From the NCBI GenBank assembly GCA_037190665.1, contig JBBCJT010000235.1:1-16088 (forward strand): 16,088 bases of DNA, written 5' to 3'. Position numbers and translations under genes: made by a program. The number at the start of each line of letters is the position of its first letter. Positions within the stretch are counted from its first letter, which is position 1. The notes under the pieces were generated by a model that did no database searches, was not told the DNA's origin, and saw only the letters and a program-made list of their open reading frames with translations. The stretch comes from JBBCJT01 sp037190665 (GTDB taxonomy: Bacteria > Pseudomonadota > Alphaproteobacteria > Acetobacterales > Acetobacteraceae). Below, piece by piece: positions 1-6,228 of this stretch.

Positions 1-182
1 GCCTGGCTGTCATAGGCCCACATATGGACCACCTGGTTGAGCTGGCCCTCGACCGTCACGTACCAGCCCATGCAGCGGCCGAGATACTTCTGCTGCAGCG
101 GCCAGGCCGCGGAGCGGTACAGCTCCACGAAGTCCGGCACCTTGTTGGGGCGGACGGTGTAGATGCGCAGGTCGAGGATCAT
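1..182 (-). CDS. NIPSNAP family protein (C-terminus cut by window edge)
   Basis: Only the first 60 residues are present; the gene continues beyond base 1. The translation begins MILDLRIYTVRPNKVPDF and contains GRCMGWYVTVEG and LNQVVHMWAYDS. This is the usual opening of NIPSNAP-domain proteins: a ferredoxin-like alpha/beta barrel half with an RxYT strand, followed by a G..xTE.G.LNQVVHLWAY segment. Bacterial members are about 100-210 residues and have no firm biochemical role. The ATG at 182 is preceded by GGAG (194-197 on the plus strand) at 11 nt. The gene lies 116 nt downstream of the substrate-binding-protein gene on the same strand, so the two may share a transcript. Such pairing with uptake systems suggests a catabolic context, which is inference. 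The family call is firm; the function is unknown. Confidence 0.85.
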   Translation of the reverse strand, partial: MILDLRIYTVRPNKVPDFVELYRSAAWPLQQKYLGRCMGWYVTVEGQLNQVVHMWAYDSQ

Positions 183-298
183 CGCTTGATTGGCTCCATG
201 CCGTGTGGGCGGGCGGCAGGCTCGCGCGGCGTCCGCGATCTGTCCACCGAGAGCATTTTCCGCTTGCGCAGAGCCGGCACCGGCTGATCGAAAAGGCT

Positions 299-1795
299 TT
301 AGCGGAGCCGGATGCCCTGCGGCCGGATCAGCCCGTCTGGATGACCCTCGAAGCCCGAGACCGTGTCGCGCACGGCCCACAGCCAGCGCAGGTGGTACAG
401 CACCATGTGCGGCCGGTCCTCGAGGTAGATCTCGCTCGCCTCGCGATACAGCGCGATGCGGCGATCCACATCCGTGGTCTGCCGCGCCGCTTCCAGCGCG
501 CGGTCGAGCGCGGGGTTGCAGTACTTGCCGCGGTTGAGGAACCCGTCGCAGGCGAGCCAGACCGAGACGTTGCCGTCCGGATCCGCACGGCCGGACCAGA
601 TGCCGATATAGGCGTCGAAATCGCCGCGATCCGCCGCACTCACCATCGCCGCCGCGTCGGTGACCATGATGCGGATGTCGAAGCCCGCTTCCGCCGCCAT
701 GGCCTGGATCACCTGCGCGACCTGCCCTTCGAGCGGGCTCTGGCTGACGTTCAGCACGAAGGACACCCGCTCGTGCCCCGCTTCCTTCAGCAGCGCGCGG
801 GCGCGGGCGAGGTCGCGCGGCGGCACGGGGCGCGCGGGGTTCCAGAAGCGCCCCTCCGGCGGCTCCATCTGGTTGGAGGGCACGTACTGCCCGTCCATGA
901 CGACCTGGTTGATGACGGTGCGATCGACGGCCGCTTCCAGTGCCGCGCGCACGCGCGGATCGCGCGCCAGCGGCGACTGCGCGCGCGGGCCGTTCGTGAT
1001 GTTGAAGCTGATCGTGTAGTAGCCGACCGCCGTCTCCGCGATCAGCTTCAGCCGCGCATCGGCCTGCACGTCGCGGATATCGGTGGGCGGCAGGCGCTCG
1101 ATCATGTCCAGCGCGCCGGCGCGCAGGTTGAGCAGCCGCACCGACCCGTCGGGGATCGGCCGGATGACGATGCCGTCCAGATGGATGCGCCCCGCATCCC
1201 AGTACCCGTCGAAGCGCGCCAGATCGACGCGTTCCTGCGCGATGCGGCGGACGAAGCGGAACGGCCCGGCGCAGACCGGCCCGCGCGCGATCGCGGCGGG
1301 ATCGCCGAGCGTGGCGGGCGAGAGCATCATCCCGGCCCGGTCGGTCAGCGCGACCAGCAGCGGCGCGTACGGGCGGCTGAGCCGCAGCCGCACGGTGCGC
1401 TCGTCGACCACCTCCACGCCGGTCAGCGGCCCCAGCTCCCCCTTGCGCCGGCTTTCGCGCGCGGTGCGGTAGCGTTCGAGATTCGCGGCGACCGCGGCCG
1501 CATCCATCGGTGCGCCATCATGGAACGTCACGCCCGGCCGCAGGGTCAGCGTCAGCGCCAGCCGGTCCTCCGACCACGCCCAGGCGGTCGCGAGCTGCGG
1601 CACGACGGACAGGTCGCGGCCGAGATCGACGAGCCGGTCGCACACCGGCGCGAAGGCGATCCGATCCACGAAAGCCCCGCTCTGCGCCGGGTCCAGCATG
1701 TTCGGGTCATCCTGGATACCGATGCGCAGCGTCCCCTGCGCGAAGGCGGGCGCGGCGAGGAGCGACAGCAGGAACAGCCGGAGGATACGGGACAT
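299..1795 (-). CDS. ABC transporter substrate-binding protein, family 5 (peptide/opine/nickel type)
   Basis: This 498-residue protein is the periplasmic solute receptor of a DppA/OppA-type ABC importer. Residues 1-19 (MSRILRLFLLSLLAAPAFA) are a classic Sec signal peptide with AFA|Q cleavage. SBP_bac_5 features follow in order: GTLRIGIQDDPNMLDPA near the mature N-terminus; LRPGVTFHDGAPMDAAAVAANLERY (split here as the usual 'L.F.DG.p..A..V..NL.R' motif); CAGPFRFV; and a C-terminal lobe with YIGIWSGRADPDGN and a final LYHLRWLWAV segment. The length is normal for the family. The frame stays open upstream to 1951, but the signal peptide fixes the start at 1795. The ribosome site is weak (AGG about 9 nt upstream). 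No permease or ATPase genes are visible here, so either it is an orphan receptor or they lie beyond the left edge after the NIPSNAP gene. The substrate cannot be read from the sequence. Confidence 0.93.
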   Translation of the reverse strand: MSRILRLFLLSLLAAPAFAQGTLRIGIQDDPNMLDPAQSGAFVDRIAFAPVCDRLVDLGRDLSVVPQLATAWAWSEDRLALTLTLRPGVTFHDGAPMDAAAVAANLERYRTARESRRKGELGPLTGVEVVDERTVRLRLSRPYAPLLVALTDRAGMMLSPATLGDPAAIARGPVCAGPFRFVRRIAQERVDLARFDGYWDAGRIHLDGIVIRPIPDGSVRLLNLRAGALDMIERLPPTDIRDVQADARLKLIAETAVGYYTISFNITNGPRAQSPLARDPRVRAALEAAVDRTVINQVVMDGQYVPSNQMEPPEGRFWNPARPVPPRDLARARALLKEAGHERVSFVLNVSQSPLEGQVAQVIQAMAAEAGFDIRIMVTDAAAMVSAADRGDFDAYIGIWSGRADPDGNVSVWLACDGFLNRGKYCNPALDRALEAARQTTDVDRRIALYREASEIYLEDRPHMVLYHLRWLWAVRDTVSGFEGHPDGLIRPQGIRLR

Positions 1796-2037
1796 GCGCA
1801 AAGCCTGTGACCAACCCCGGCCGGGAGGATAGCGACTTTTCCGCCGAGGCGGAGCCGCCTGCGAGGCCGGATGGTGGACGTCGTCCAGCGCGCGCGAGTT
1901 CGGCACGCCGGGCGGCCTCGCCCGGCTGGCCGGCATTCGGTGGTGAGCCATCCCGCCGGATCGACCGGCGTTCGTACCCTGTTCGAGGGTCCGCCGTGAA
2001 AGGATTGACCCCGTCAGGGCATAGCTGCCCGGCTGGC

Positions 2038-2058
2038 CCCGGCTGCTAAGCAGCCGGG
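2038..2058. repeat. Strong inverted repeat (9-bp stem, TAA loop)
   Basis: CCCGGCTGC (2038-2046) pairs perfectly with GCAGCCGGG (2050-2058) around TAA. A second copy of CCCGGCTG just upstream (2028-2035) could pair with the same right arm, so two mutually exclusive hairpins are possible. There is no T-tract on either strand, so it is a poor intrinsic terminator. Its role is unknown. Confidence 0.5.
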
Positions 2059-2210
2059 CGAGTTACCGGTCAGCAACGCCTGCCCGAGCGCCAGAATGTG
2101 GAGCGACCCTAGTTCGAATGGTCTTGCGTATCGGCTTCTGAAGATGTCGGAACCATCAAATAACTATGCAAGCCATATCCATATACTTCGATTTAAATCA
2201 TACAGAAAAA

Positions 2211-2238
2211 TTATGTGATTTGTGAAATGTGATAAAAT
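2211..2238 (+). promoter_or_regulatory. Candidate promoter/operator with three TGTGA repeats
   Basis: TGTGA occurs at 2214-2218, 2221-2225 and 2228-2232, exactly 7 nt apart. A possible -10 box TAAAAT (2233-2238) sits 16 nt after a poor -35-like TTATGT (2211-2216). The arrangement points toward the 71-residue gene about 100 nt downstream. The repeats are direct, unlike the inverted TGTGA half-sites of CRP/FNR operators. The promoter call is inference from a motif match in AT-rich DNA, where chance matches are common. Confidence 0.3.
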
Positions 2239-2336
2239 TAAGGCTCTATGTCATCCATATTTAAAGTCTATTTTTCTTCGACATGAAATCGAGATTCATA
2301 TATAGTGCCTCAATAAATTTCGAAGAGGAGGAGTTC

Positions 2337-2552
2337 ATGGGATCCGTAGCGAACCCAAGACTTCTCGCTAACCAGCTTATAGTAAGCGAGATGTTACGGA
2401 AGCGGCAGGTGAATCTTGACAGCGATCCGAGCTACTGGACAGCCCTGAACGGCGCCCTGATGAGCTGCAACGAGCTGGACATCGACGAGATCACCAAGGC
2501 GGAAGTCCGGGCGCTCATCGTCGCGATGCGACCGGCGGAGCGGCCCGCCTGA
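2337..2552 (+). CDS. Small orphan protein, 71 residues
   Basis: I do not recognise this protein. The start at ATG 2337 is set by an excellent Shine-Dalgarno (AGGAGG at 2326-2331, 5 nt spacer). An in-frame ATG at 2283 has no ribosome site. The product is soluble, with no signal peptide or membrane segment. It has an N-terminal half rich in helix formers (RLLANQLIVSEMLRKRQ) and an acidic centre (CNELDIDEITKAEVRALI). The first 20 codons use GTA twice plus AGA, ATA and TTA, which are rare in neighbouring genes. The second half reverts to normal GC-ending codons. The AT-rich leader plus AT-rich 5' coding end suggests either selection for efficient initiation or a junction between foreign and native DNA. 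It faces the minus-strand gene at 2606 tail to tail. Confidence 0.7.
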   Translation: MGSVANPRLLANQLIVSEMLRKRQVNLDSDPSYWTALNGALMSCNELDIDEITKAEVRALIVAMRPAERPA

Positions 2553-2569
2553 CGTCCCGCCCCTGTCGG

Positions 2570-2584
2570 CCGGCCGCGGGCCGG
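2570..2584. terminator. Candidate bidirectional hairpin between convergent genes
   Basis: CCGGCC (2570-2575), GCG and GGCCGG (2579-2584) form a 6-bp GC-only hairpin. It lies in the 53 nt between the stop of the plus-strand 71-residue gene (2552) and the stop of the minus-strand gene (2606). The position suits a shared terminator. There is no T-tract, so the call rests on stem and location only. Confidence 0.35.
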
Positions 2585-2605
2585 ACCTGCTGATACCCGA
2601 AGAAC

Positions 2606-2848
2606 CTACCCGACGCCGGGACGGCCGCGCCTGAGCTGTACCAGCGCCGCCTCCACCGCGGCCTCGCGGGTGCCATAGCCGGCGGCGGCCCAGTCCAGCG
2701 GTTCGTCGCTCATGTTCCGCACGAACCACAGGCCGGCGGTCGCCTCGCTCATCGGCGCCTGCTCCACGCACAGGTCGGTCGCGACGAGGTGCCCCTCCGG
2801 GTGCCTCTCCATGATGAAGCCGTCATCGGTGACGAGGAACTGGCCCAT
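2606..2848 (-). CDS. Small orphan protein, 80 residues
   Basis: The product begins MGQFLVTDDGFIMERHPEG and continues with GLWFVRNMSDEPLDWAAAGYGTREAAVEAAL. I do not recognise the family. The pattern of short beta-strand-like stretches followed by a terminal helix looks protein-like, and GC3 bias is maintained. There is no signal peptide, cysteine pair or transmembrane segment. The frame is open upstream to 3130, but that extension reads as low-complexity translation of repeat-like DNA. ATG 2848 is therefore preferred, although its ribosome site is poor (AGG abutting the start). The likely alternative is a start at the internal Met at residue 13. It is convergent with the gene at 2337. Confidence that it is a real gene is moderate. 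Confidence 0.55.
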   Translation of the reverse strand: MGQFLVTDDGFIMERHPEGHLVATDLCVEQAPMSEATAGLWFVRNMSDEPLDWAAAGYGTREAAVEAALVQLRRGRPGVG

Positions 2849-3386
2849 CCTGGCGAAACGCCCGCGAGGTGCGGGGGTTTTCGGCTGGCGGAGGGCGAGG
2901 CCTGCGCCCGATTCGACAGCTGGTTCCACGTGGCCGCCACCGCATCCGCGTGCGTCGGACAATCGCCTCTGCCGGTCGAGGCAGCCGGCCGACTGTCCTC
3001 CTGATGGAATCCCGCGGCCCGCCCCTTCCGACCGGGAGTGTGTTTGCTCCGTCGGGATCAGGTTGATCCGGCAGGTCCCGCCTACCCCGACCTTCTCCCG
3101 CAGGCAGTAGCTTTGCGGAAGGGCAAGCACGGTCTCGCAAGCTTCCCTCTCCCGCCCGGCGGGAGAGGGAGGGGCCCGCGCTTGCGCGGGAGGGTGAGGG
3201 TTCCGCGAAGAGGCGAAACCGCACCGTCACGCTGTCGGAAGCACCCTCACCCCGGCCCTCTCCCGCTTGGCGGGAGAGGGGGAAGGCGGGCAGTCGTTTC
3301 GCAAGATCTCGCAGGCGGGAGAGTTGGGGAGCCGCCCGGCCTCACGCGGATGCCGACGGGAAGATCTCCGGCAACGCCGGGCGGTC
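2849..3386. other. Gene-free stretch with REP-like repeats
   Basis: I find no supportable gene in these 538 nt. Open frames on both strands translate to repetitive Arg/Gly/Pro-rich peptides produced by the palindromic elements at 3144-3280. A small GGATCA...TGATCC inverted repeat lies at 3055-3069. The segment may also carry the upstream region of the minus-strand gene starting at 2848. Confidence 0.6.
3144..3280. repeat. REP-like palindrome pair, left copy
   Basis: Three perfect hairpins lie close together. CCCTCTCCCGCC (3145-3156) pairs with 3158-3169. CCCGCGC (3175-3181) pairs with GCGCGGG (3184-3190). CCCTCTCCCGC (3256-3266) pairs with GCGGGAGAGGG (3270-3280). In addition GGGTGAGGGT (3192-3201) is the reverse complement of ACCCTCACCC (3244-3253), so two units stand head to head. 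The 26 nt at 3241-3266 recur exactly at 4473-4498. This CACCCTCACCCC...CCCTCTCCCGC type of palindrome is a widespread dispersed intergenic element in proteobacteria. Confidence 0.85.
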
Positions 3387-3713
3387 TCAGTCCCGCAACG
3401 GCACCCGGAGCGTGACGCCGGGTGCAGGCGTGAACAGCCGCGCGTCGCGATCGGCGGGCGAGCCGCCCGGGCGGAACGTCTCGCCGCGATAGGTACTGGG
3501 AGGCTCGATCACGCCCGGCGCGACCTCGGGCAGCGCCACGGCATCCCCGACCGAGCGCACGTCCCGGTTCGGGATCGGCGCGTCCTGGAAGGTCGAGATC
3601 GGCGGCGGGGGCGGCGGCACCGGGGGCACGGGCAGCGGCGGCTGGCGCGCCCCCTGCGCCGCGGCGACGGCGATCTGCAGCAGCAACGCCGGCAGGATGG
3701 CTCTACGCACCAT
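3387..3713 (-). CDS. Exported proline-rich small protein
   Basis: This 108-residue protein has a Sec-type signal peptide (about residues 1-19, MVRRAILPALLLQIAVAAA, then QG). A proline tract follows at about residues 25-38 (PPLPVPPVPPPPPP). The rest is a short polar domain without cysteines, ending FTPAPGVTLRVPLRD. No lipobox is present, so it is probably periplasmic or secreted. I do not recognise a family. The start ATG at 3713 lies inside the end of the Nudix gene, whose stop is at 3703-3705. The two overlap by 11 nt in different frames, which favours translational coupling and one transcript. The frame could begin earlier (3734), but the signal peptide favours 3713. The export prediction is good; the function is unknown. 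Confidence 0.72.
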   Translation of the reverse strand: MVRRAILPALLLQIAVAAAQGARQPPLPVPPVPPPPPPISTFQDAPIPNRDVRSVGDAVALPEVAPGVIEPPSTYRGETFRPGGSPADRDARLFTPAPGVTLRVPLRD

Positions 3714-4248
3714 GGGGCAGCGGCCTGACGCCACGCGGATCGGCAGGCGGGTTGGTGGCGGGCACGCCCAGCGGCGCGTCGCGGCCCGTGTGCCAGGCGT
3801 GCAGCGCCCAGTGGACGGAGGGGAAGGCGATCTCCTCCCAGGGGATGGCGTCCCAGGCGAACAGCCGCGTCTCCAGCGTCTCCTCGCCCGGGGAGAAATG
3901 CGGGGTGGCGAGCCGCGCGCGATGGATCACCTGCACCTGGCCGATCCGCGCGATGCTGTAGATCGCGAGCACGCCCTCGATCGCCAGCGCGGCGTTCGCT
4001 TCCTCGCGAGCCTCGCGCAGCGCGCCCTCGGCGCAGGTCTCGCCGAACTCCATATAGCCGGCGGGAAGGGTCCAGTAGCCGGCGCGCGGGTCGATGGCGC
4101 GGCGGCAGAGCAGCACGCGCCCGTCCTCGGACACGGCGACCGATCCGACCACGATCTTGGGGTTCTGATAGGCCACGAAGCCGCAGGCGGCGCAGACGTC
4201 GCGCTCGCGCGTATCACCGTCGGGCACCCGGCGTTCGAACTGCGGCAT
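3703..4248 (-). CDS. NUDIX hydrolase with half zinc ribbon
   Basis: This 181-residue protein is a Nudix-fold hydrolase. Such enzymes cleave nucleoside diphosphates linked to another moiety, using Mg2+ or Mn2+; the substrate here is unknown. The N-terminus carries DVCAACGFVAYQNPKIVVGSV, the second half of the NudC-like zinc-ribbon segment. The Nudix box is GYMEFGETCAEGALREAREE plus ANA. It keeps the metal-binding REAREE core, but Asn replaces the Gly of the consensus EExGU. A conserved tail LFAWDAIPWEEIAFPSVHWAL follows. Homologues of this type typically start near '..FxRRVPxGDxRxRDVC', so ATG 4248 is preferred. ATG 4281 (12 more residues, MRDLRGATLAP..) is possible, and neither has a clear ribosome site. 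The 3' end overlaps the exported proline-rich gene by 11 nt. The module is bordered by REP-like repeats. Confidence 0.9.
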   Translation of the reverse strand: MPQFERRVPDGDTRERDVCAACGFVAYQNPKIVVGSVAVSEDGRVLLCRRAIDPRAGYWTLPAGYMEFGETCAEGALREAREEANAALAIEGVLAIYSIARIGQVQVIHRARLATPHFSPGEETLETRLFAWDAIPWEEIAFPSVHWALHAWHTGRDAPLGVPATNPPADPRGVRPLPHGA

Positions 4249-4410
4249 CGGCGCCAAGGTGGCCCCGCGCAGGTCCCGCATCAACGGGACGGAAGAACAC
4301 GAAACGTATCAGACGGGGGCGGCGTGCTGGCGGATGGGGAGGTGGTGGCACCGGCTTTCGCCACGCCCTTCTTCAGCAGGCATGAGCGGGCAAGGACCGC
4401 CGCGCGAGGT

Positions 4411-4511
4411 CCCCTCTCCCGCCCGGCGGCAGCCTGCACGGAGGCAAGGACCTCCACGTGGCGCTTGTGGACGCACCCTCACCCCGGCCCTCTCCCGCGA
4501 GCGGGAGAGGG
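4411..4511. repeat. REP-like palindrome pair, right copy (partly decayed)
   Basis: CCCTCTCCCGC (4488-4498) pairs perfectly with GCGGGAGAGGG (4501-4511). The preceding 26 nt block at 4473-4498 is identical to 3241-3266. At 4412-4428 stands a left arm plus centre of the other unit type (CCCTCTCCCGCCCGGCGG), matching 3145-3162, but its right arm is lost. The left and right copies thus keep the same order of unit types on either side of the Nudix/proline-rich gene pair. Confidence 0.8.
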
Positions 4512-4548
4512 AGAGTTCCCCGCCTCCGACGCGGCTCTCCCGTCGCGG

Positions 4549-4575
4549 CTCTCGCTGCGCGACTCTCGCTGCGCG
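4549..4575. repeat. Tandem duplication of a 13-nt unit
   Basis: CTCTCGCTGCGCG occurs at 4549-4561 and again at 4563-4575 (period 14). A related GCGGCTCTC sits just before it. It probably arose by slippage next to the REP-like element; no function is proposed. Confidence 0.6.
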
Positions 4576-4745
4576 GGCGGCGGCCCGGGGGTCAGGTCAC
4601 GATTAGGCGACAGACGGGGGAGGCTGGGCCTCGTGGATCAGTGAATGACGGCCGTCGCATGGCTCCCTGTTTCACGCGCAACCGTCACCCTGCGCGGGGG
4701 GCCGTTCGCCTGCCGATGAAAAACCGCCGGCAGGGTTCGGCGAGA

Positions 4746-4934
4746 TCAGACCCGCACGTCGAGCGCGGCGCCGGTCGGTGGCTTCGGTGGCGCGTCGGAT
4801 TTGCCGGGGGCACCGGAAGCGCCCTTCTGCGCCGGCCGGTCGCGTGCATCAGTCAGGCGCGCCACCCGCGTGACGCGCAGCAAGGGCGCGCGCAGGGCGC
4901 CGAGCGAGAGGATCCGCAGGATGGCAAGACGCAT
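4746..4934 (-). CDS. Possible small basic protein, 62 residues
   Basis: The product starts MRLAILRILSLGALRAPLLRV and ends in a Lys/Pro/Ala-rich disordered tail (PGKSDAPPKPPTGAALDV). The first 30 residues form an amphipathic, basic, leucine-rich stretch that could associate with membranes, but it is not a clear transmembrane helix. ATG 4934 has a fair ribosome site (GGAAG, 7 nt spacer). It lies 72 nt downstream of pgk on the same strand, so it could be co-transcribed. I do not recognise it. In such GC-rich DNA a 62-codon frame can occur by chance. The ribosome site and operon position are the only support. Confidence 0.4.
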   Translation of the reverse strand: MRLAILRILSLGALRAPLLRVTRVARLTDARDRPAQKGASGAPGKSDAPPKPPTGAALDVRV

Positions 4935-5006
4935 CGGCAGGCTTCCGGTGTGCGGCGTTCTGCCGGGGTGCGACCGGAGAAACCTACCCGATACGCCCGC
5001 CGCGCG

Positions 5007-6197
5007 CTACGCGGACAGCGCGGCCACGCCCGGCAGGGTCTTGCCTTCCATCCACTCCAGGAACGCCCCGCCCGCGGTGGAGACGTAGCTCATCGCCTCC
5101 GCCACGCCGGCATGGCGCAGGGCCGCGACCGTGTCGCCGCCGCCGGCCACCGAGACCAGCGAACCGGCCGCCGTCAGCTTCGCCGCCTGCTTCGCGATCG
5201 CGACCGTCGCGGTGTCGAAGGGCGGCGTCTCGAACGCGCCGAGCGGGCCGTTCCAGACCAGCGTGCGCGCCTCCGCGAGCTTCGCCTCCAGCGTGGCGAC
5301 CGCGTGCGGGCCGACATCCAGCGCCATCATCTCGTGCGGGATCGCATCGACCTTGGCCACCTGCCCGTGCACGCCCGGCTTGAACTCGGCGGCGACGACC
5401 ACATCCTCCGGCAGCAGGATCTCGCAGCCGGCGGCCTTCGCGTCCGCCATCATCTTCCGGGCGGTGTCGTGCATGTCCGCCTCCTGCAGCGACCGGCCGA
5501 CATCGAGGCCCTGCGCGGCGAGGAAGGTGTTGGCCATCGCCCCGCCGATCACCAGCACGTCCACCCTGCGCGACAGGTTGCCGATCAGCTCCAGCTTGGT
5601 GGAGACCTTGGCGCCCCCCACGATCGCGACCACCGGCCGCGCCGGCTGGCCGAGCGCCTTGTCCAGCGCCTCCAGCTCCGCCTGCATCAGCCGCCCGGCA
5701 TAGGCGGGCAGCATCCGCGCGAGGCCCTCGGTGGAGGCGTGGGCGCGGTGGGCGGCGGAGAAGGCGTCGTTGACGAACACGTCGCCGAGCTTCGCCATCT
5801 CGGCGGCCAGCGCCGGGTCGTTCTTCTCCTCGCCCACGTGGTAGCGGGTGTTCTCCAGCACCAGCACGCCGCCTTCGGGCAGCTTCGCCACCGCCGCCTC
5901 GGCATACGCGCCGATGCAATCGTCGGCGAAGGCGACCGGCTGGCCGAGCACGTCGGCGAGTGCCGCGGCGACGGGCTTCAGCGACATCTCCGGCACGCGC
6001 TTGCCCTTGGGGCGGTCGAAATGGCTGAGCACGATCACCTTCGCGCCCCTGCCGGCCAGTTCGGTGATGGTCGGCGTGAGGCGTTCCAGCCGCGTCGTGT
6101 CGCCGACCTTTCCGTCCTTCATCGGCACGTTCAGGTCGGCCCGCAACAGCACGCGCTTGCCCCGGGCTTCGAGGGCATCAATCGTCCGGTACGTCAT
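5007..6197 (-). CDS. pgk: Phosphoglycerate kinase
   Basis: This cytosolic enzyme interconverts 1,3-bisphosphoglycerate + ADP and 3-phosphoglycerate + ATP, in glycolysis and gluconeogenesis (and the Calvin cycle where present). It has 396 residues, the standard length. The PGK signature VLLRADLNVP lies at residues 16-25, with R19, D21 and N23 for 3-phosphoglycerate binding. The SHFDRPKG segment follows, then ENTRYHVGEEKND and DAFSAAHRAHAS. The hinge and nucleotide lobe show VGGAKVSTKLELI, and the C-terminal phosphate loop is SVAGGGDTVAAL. The protein ends with GGAFLEWMEGKTLPGV. The start is ATG 6197 (MTYRTIDAL), where the family begins; the frame is open further upstream but runs into the divergent gene. 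Only 31 nt separate it from that gene's start, so the pgk promoter probably lies within its coding region. The identification is secure. Confidence 0.98.
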   Translation of the reverse strand: MTYRTIDALEARGKRVLLRADLNVPMKDGKVGDTTRLERLTPTITELAGRGAKVIVLSHFDRPKGKRVPEMSLKPVAAALADVLGQPVAFADDCIGAYAEAAVAKLPEGGVLVLENTRYHVGEEKNDPALAAEMAKLGDVFVNDAFSAAHRAHASTEGLARMLPAYAGRLMQAELEALDKALGQPARPVVAIVGGAKVSTKLELIGNLSRRVDVLVIGGAMANTFLAAQGLDVGRSLQEADMHDTARKMMADAKAAGCEILLPEDVVVAAEFKPGVHGQVAKVDAIPHEMMALDVGPHAVATLEAKLAEARTLVWNGPLGAFETPPFDTATVAIAKQAAKLTAAGSLVSVAGGGDTVAALRHAGVAEAMSYVSTAGGAFLEWMEGKTLPGVAALSA

Positions 6198-6228
6198 GGT
6201 GTCGGCAATCCCCGGCAAGGAGGGTGGA

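Larger units (their letters stand above)
1796..2336. other. Gene-free stretch ending in an AT-rich island
   Basis: No convincing gene is seen in these 541 nt. The first half (to about 2100) is GC-rich and could hold the promoter of the minus-strand substrate-binding-protein gene. It contains the hairpin at 2038-2058. From about 2150 to 2325 the composition switches abruptly to AT-rich, with runs such as ATTTAAATCATACAG and TTTGTGAAATG. This is quite unlike everything else in the window. The AT-rich part leads directly to the 71-residue gene at 2337. It could be promoter/leader DNA, a foreign insertion, or a binding platform for a nucleoid protein; nothing here distinguishes these. Confidence 0.6.
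4249..4745. other. Gene-free stretch with REP-like and tandem repeats
   Basis: No convincing gene is seen. The segment holds the upstream region of the Nudix gene, the right REP-like copy (4411-4511), a 13-nt tandem duplication (4549-4575), and a weak hairpin CCTGCCG (4709-4715) / CGGCAGG (4728-4734). A long plus-strand open frame crosses it, but it continues antisense to pgk and is judged spurious. Confidence 0.6.

Noticed and set aside
272..285. AGCCGG/CCGGCT palindrome after the substrate-binding-protein gene
   Set aside because: The stem is short with a minimal loop, and no T-run follows on the minus strand. It is not supportable as a terminator.
203..1810. A 535-codon plus-strand open frame
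   Set aside because: It is antisense to the substrate-binding-protein gene, which has a signal peptide and family motifs. The plus-strand product is Arg/His-rich noise.
2214..2232. Three evenly spaced TGTGA units as a CRISPR-like array or CRP site
   Set aside because: The units are far too short and close for CRISPR, and they are direct rather than inverted as in a CRP operator. They are kept only as an uncharacterised motif.
2823..3230. Minus-strand frame giving peptides such as AGPSLSRRAGEGS
   Set aside because: This is translation of the REP-like palindromes, a common false gene in GC-rich genomes.
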